Source: JBKJML01 sp046596415
GTDB taxonomy: Bacteria > Actinomycetota > Thermoleophilia > Gaiellales > Gaiellaceae
Direction of reading: 5' to 3'
Length of the DNA stretch: 9,064 nt
NCBI GenBank assembly: GCA_046596415.1
Contig: JBKJML010000099.1
Location: 1 to 9,064, forward strand
Each line of letters opens with the position of its first letter. Position 1 is the stretch's first letter. The notes beneath the pieces were generated by a model that made no database searches, was not told the DNA's origin, and saw only the letters and a list, made by a program, of their open reading frames with translations. The translations under genes and the position numbers were made by a program. Shown piece by piece: positions 7,294 through 9,064 of this stretch.

Positions 7294-7511
7294 GCCGGCT
7301 CCTGCGGGAGAGCCCGTTCTCCTACCGCGACCGGCGCGACGGGACGGTGACGATCTTCTGGAAGCGCCAGCTCGCGACGACGCTCGCCGGCATGCTCGCC
7401 GAGCGGTTCCTCGCCGCCGTGCCGGAGGCGAGCGAGGACGAGTTGCAGCTTTTGATGGCGCGCGCGACGGGCAACTTCAAGCGCGGCAATGAGCGAAGGC
7501 AGAGGCGATGA
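7290..7511 (+). CDS. Small conserved-looking basic protein between korA and korB, 73 residues
   Basis: It has a GTG start inside the korA stop (GTGA) and a TGA stop inside the korB start (ATGA). A GGTGG lies about seven bases upstream of the GTG. The protein opens with ESPFSYRDRRDGTVTIFWKR, consistent with a short beta-hairpin. A helical stretch with LAGMLAERFLAAV follows, then the striking tail LQLLMARATGNFKRGNERR at 52-70. The tail is rich in Arg, Lys and Asn and looks like a nucleotide- or nucleic-acid-facing surface. I recall similar tails on unnamed small proteins in databases but cannot verify this, and no function is known to me. There is no membrane segment, no cysteine and therefore no iron-sulfur site. 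Its fixed position between two subunits of one enzyme suggests a role in assembly, regulation or electron transfer of KorAB. That is an inference from position alone. Confidence 0.75.
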   Translation: MSRLLRESPFSYRDRRDGTVTIFWKRQLATTLAGMLAERFLAAVPEASEDELQLLMARATGNFKRGNERRQRR

Positions 7512-8503
7512 GCGAGAACGGGCACCTGATCCAGCTTTCGGCGAAGGACTTCAAGACCGACCAGGAAGTCCGCTGGTGTCCGGGCTGCGGCGACTACGCG
7601 ATCCTGAACGCCGTCCAATCGTTCATGCCCGAGCTCGGGATCGCGCGCGAGAACATCGTCTTCGTCTCCGGGATCGGCTGCGCGGCGCGCTTCCCGTACT
7701 ACATGCAGACCTACGGGATGCACTCGATCCACGGCCGCGCGCCGGCGATCGCGACGGGGCTCTCGGTGTCGCGCCCCGATCTCTCGGTGTGGGTCGTGAC
7801 CGGCGACGGCGACTCGCTCTCGATCGGCGGCAACCACCTGATCCACGCGCTGCGCCGGAACGTCAACTTCAAGATCCTGATGTTCAACAACGAGGTCTAC
7901 GGGCTGACCAAGGGCCAGTACTCGCCGACGTCGAAGCTCGGCACGATCACGAAGACCTCGCCGCTCGGCTCGCTCGACCGCCCGTTCAACCCGCTCTCGC
8001 TGGCGATCGGCGCCGAGGCGACCTTCGTCGCGCGCGCGATCGACACCGACAAGAAGGAGCTGACCGAGGTGCTCCGCGCCGCCGCGCACCACAAGGGGAG
8101 CGCCTTCGTCGAGATCTACCAGAACTGCAACATCTACAACGACGGCGCCTTCGACTTCGTGCGGGAGGAGAAGGAGAACCGTCTGTACCTGCGGCACGGC
8201 GAGCCGGTCGTGTGGGGCGACAAGGGAGTGCGCCTGCTGCCGGACGGCCCGCCGGAGGTCGTGGCTGCGTCCGAGCCAGGCCTGCTGATCCATGACGCTC
8301 ACGCCCACGAGCCCGCGCACGCGTTCGCGCTGTCCCGGATGACGCAGGAAGCGATCGGCGCCACCCCGATGGGCGTCTTCCGCGACGTCGAGCGCCCGGT
8401 CTACGACGAGCTGATGTCCGAGCAGATCGGTGTTGCGAGGGCGAAGGGCGAAGGCGAGCTCGCGGCGCTACTGGGCAGCGGCGACTCGTGGGTTATTAAG
8501 TAG
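7508..8503 (+). CDS. korB: 2-oxoacid:ferredoxin oxidoreductase, beta subunit (KorB)
   Basis: This 331-residue thiamine-diphosphate-binding subunit partners KorA. The start ATG overlaps the preceding stop (ATGA) and has GAAGG nine to ten bases upstream. Features in order are WCPGCGDYAIL with C24 and C27, SGIGC with C58, the ThDP motif from GDGD at 99-102 to NN at 127-128, then VYGLTKGQYSPTS, and YQNCNIYN with C207. The four cysteines C24, C27, C58 and C207 match in spacing the single [4Fe-4S] cluster of two-subunit OFORs such as the Sulfolobus enzyme. The C-terminal third (about 230-331) is the KorB-specific extension. With KorA it forms the catalytic heterodimer (or its dimer) in the cytoplasm. 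No ferredoxin gene is visible in the window. The stop is followed by an 81-base gap and a change in base composition, so this is probably the last gene of the run. Confidence 0.95.
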   Translation: MSENGHLIQLSAKDFKTDQEVRWCPGCGDYAILNAVQSFMPELGIARENIVFVSGIGCAARFPYYMQTYGMHSIHGRAPAIATGLSVSRPDLSVWVVTGDGDSLSIGGNHLIHALRRNVNFKILMFNNEVYGLTKGQYSPTSKLGTITKTSPLGSLDRPFNPLSLAIGAEATFVARAIDTDKKELTEVLRAAAHHKGSAFVEIYQNCNIYNDGAFDFVREEKENRLYLRHGEPVVWGDKGVRLLPDGPPEVVAASEPGLLIHDAHAHEPAHAFALSRMTQEAIGATPMGVFRDVERPVYDELMSEQIGVARAKGEGELAALLGSGDSWVIK

Positions 8504-8584
8504 AGGCACCGGCAGGCTCGACTTTTTAGGTGCGGTAGGTAGATACTTGACTGTGGTCGACACAGCACCCACCGCGGGTGATTC
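8504..8584 (+). promoter_or_regulatory. Intergenic leader with small hairpin upstream of the Ntn-hydrolase-like gene
   Basis: This 81-base gap after korB is less GC-rich than the upstream genes. CACCC at 8566-8570 and GGGTG at 8576-8580 form a 5-bp stem with a 5-base loop. The right arm doubles as the only Shine-Dalgarno-like sequence (GGGTG, four bases before ATG 8585), so the hairpin could mask it. A weak sigma-70-like pair is TCGACT at 8518-8523 and GATACT at 8542-8547 (18-base spacer, 4/6 matches each to TTGACA and TATAAT). Neither element is strong. I saw no GC-rich stem followed by a T tract that would end the korB transcript. Confidence 0.35.
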
Positions 8585-9064
8585 ATGACCGCTGAGGTCA
8601 GTGTGATGAACCGACATGGGGTTGCTCTGGCAGCCGACAGTGCGGTGACGGTCGAGAGTGAGCTGGGGCGGAAGGCGTGGCCTACGGCTAACAAGATCTT
8701 CGGCCTATCCCGCACGCATGCCGTTGGACTGATGATCTACGGCGGAGCAGAGATGATGCGCATGCCTTGGGAAACGATTATCAAGGTCTATCGAGACCAG
8801 CTTGACCTTGCGCCTAAGGACACGTTGTCCAACTACTCGGACGACTTTCTCGCCTTTCTCGAACGCAATACCGCTCTGTTTCCTCCCGATGAGCAGGCGA
8901 TCTACTTTTTCGGCAAACTTACGGGGTATTACACCGAGATATTGCGTGGGGCCGAAGCCCGACTGAACCTCCGCCTCGCGGATGGTCAAGGCGTAACCGA
9001 GGAAGGCGTCGTCGCCGCGGTCATCGAGGAGATCGACGACAAACACAAGTTGTTGCGAGATGAG
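8585..9064 (+). CDS. Uncharacterised Ntn-hydrolase / proteasome-beta-like protein, N-terminal 160 residues
   Basis: The reading frame opens at ATG 8585 and is still open at the window end (160 codons). It begins MTAEVSVMNRHGVALAADSA. After Met removal, Thr would be residue 1, and an Asp falls at residue 17 (VALAADSAVTV) and a Lys at residue 36 (TANKIFGL). Proteasome beta subunits use Thr1, Asp17 and Lys33 in the same order and the same strand context, so this looks like a self-contained N-terminal-nucleophile hydrolase needing only Met removal. THAVGLMIYGGAEMMRMPWE follows, resembling the core strand and the GGAE turn of the fold. A long alpha-rich region follows, unlike HslV or 20S beta. The Ntn assignment comes from motif reading only. 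Codon use is much less GC-biased than in the neighbours. An alternative start at ATG 8606 has a better-placed GAGGT but would delete the Thr and first strand, so 8585 is preferred. Substrate and role are unknown. Confidence 0.7.
   Translation, partial: MTAEVSVMNRHGVALAADSAVTVESELGRKAWPTANKIFGLSRTHAVGLMIYGGAEMMRMPWETIIKVYRDQLDLAPKDTLSNYSDDFLAFLERNTALFPPDEQAIYFFGKLTGYYTEILRGAEARLNLRLADGQGVTEEGVVAAVIEEIDDKHKLLRDE

Noticed and set aside
7322..8320. 332-codon open frame on the minus strand
   Set aside because: Antisense to korB and the small gene, both with clear motifs. Its translation is Arg/Val/Asp-rich low-complexity sequence typical of a high-GC shadow frame.
8506..8533. GCACC (8506-8510) and GGTGC (8529-8533) with a T tract between them as a korB terminator
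   Set aside because: The stem is only 5 bp with an 18-base loop, and the T run lies in the loop instead of after the stem, so it does not fit an intrinsic terminator.
8401..8715. 104-codon minus-strand open frame spanning the gap after korB
   Set aside because: Overlaps the ends of two supported plus-strand genes, has a Ser/Pro/Leu-rich composition, and has no motif or ribosome site.

Overview
The window is about 70% GC across its first 8.5 kb. It is packed with short-spaced or overlapping genes that use ATG, GTG and TTG starts. Together with an actinobacterial-type KorA/KorB 2-oxoacid:ferredoxin oxidoreductase, this suggests a high-GC actinobacterium, possibly of the Thermoleophilia. The lineage is an inference from composition and protein style; there is no rRNA or other phylogenetic marker here.

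Region 1 (about 1-2194, minus strand) is a three-gene set read right to left. It holds an AlkA-like DNA-3-methyladenine glycosylase (HhH-GPD), a TIM-barrel sugar-phosphate isomerase/epimerase-like protein whose start overlaps the glycosylase stop as ATGA, and, 16 bases further on, the N-terminal 171 codons of pyrroline-5-carboxylate reductase (ProC), which is cut by the window edge. A 78-bp divergent intergenic region (2195-2272) should hold promoters for both directions.

Region 2 (2273-8503, plus strand) is a near-continuous run of eight genes. They are a class I SAM methyltransferase, an O-antigen-ligase/Wzy-like membrane protein, a VOC (glyoxalase/extradiol dioxygenase fold) protein, a 75-residue acidic unknown, a GNAT acetyltransferase, KorA (gamma-alpha fusion), a 73-residue unknown, and KorB. 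Every junction overlaps by 1-8 bases except the 19 bp before korA, so co-transcription and translational coupling are likely. KorA and KorB form the catalytic complex that oxidatively decarboxylates a 2-oxoacid (probably 2-oxoglutarate) with ferredoxin as acceptor. The small protein between them is the best candidate in this run for an undescribed KorAB partner.

Region 3 (8504-9064) differs in character. GC falls to about 50-55%, codon use is relaxed, and after an 81-bp gap a new gene begins that runs off the window. Its N-terminus looks like an Ntn-hydrolase of the proteasome-beta type: Thr directly after the initiator Met, an Asp at mature position 17 and a Lys at mature position 36. This is probably the edge of an accessory or transferred segment and is the most interesting item in the window.

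I saw no tRNA, rRNA, CRISPR array, transposase or convincing intrinsic terminator.
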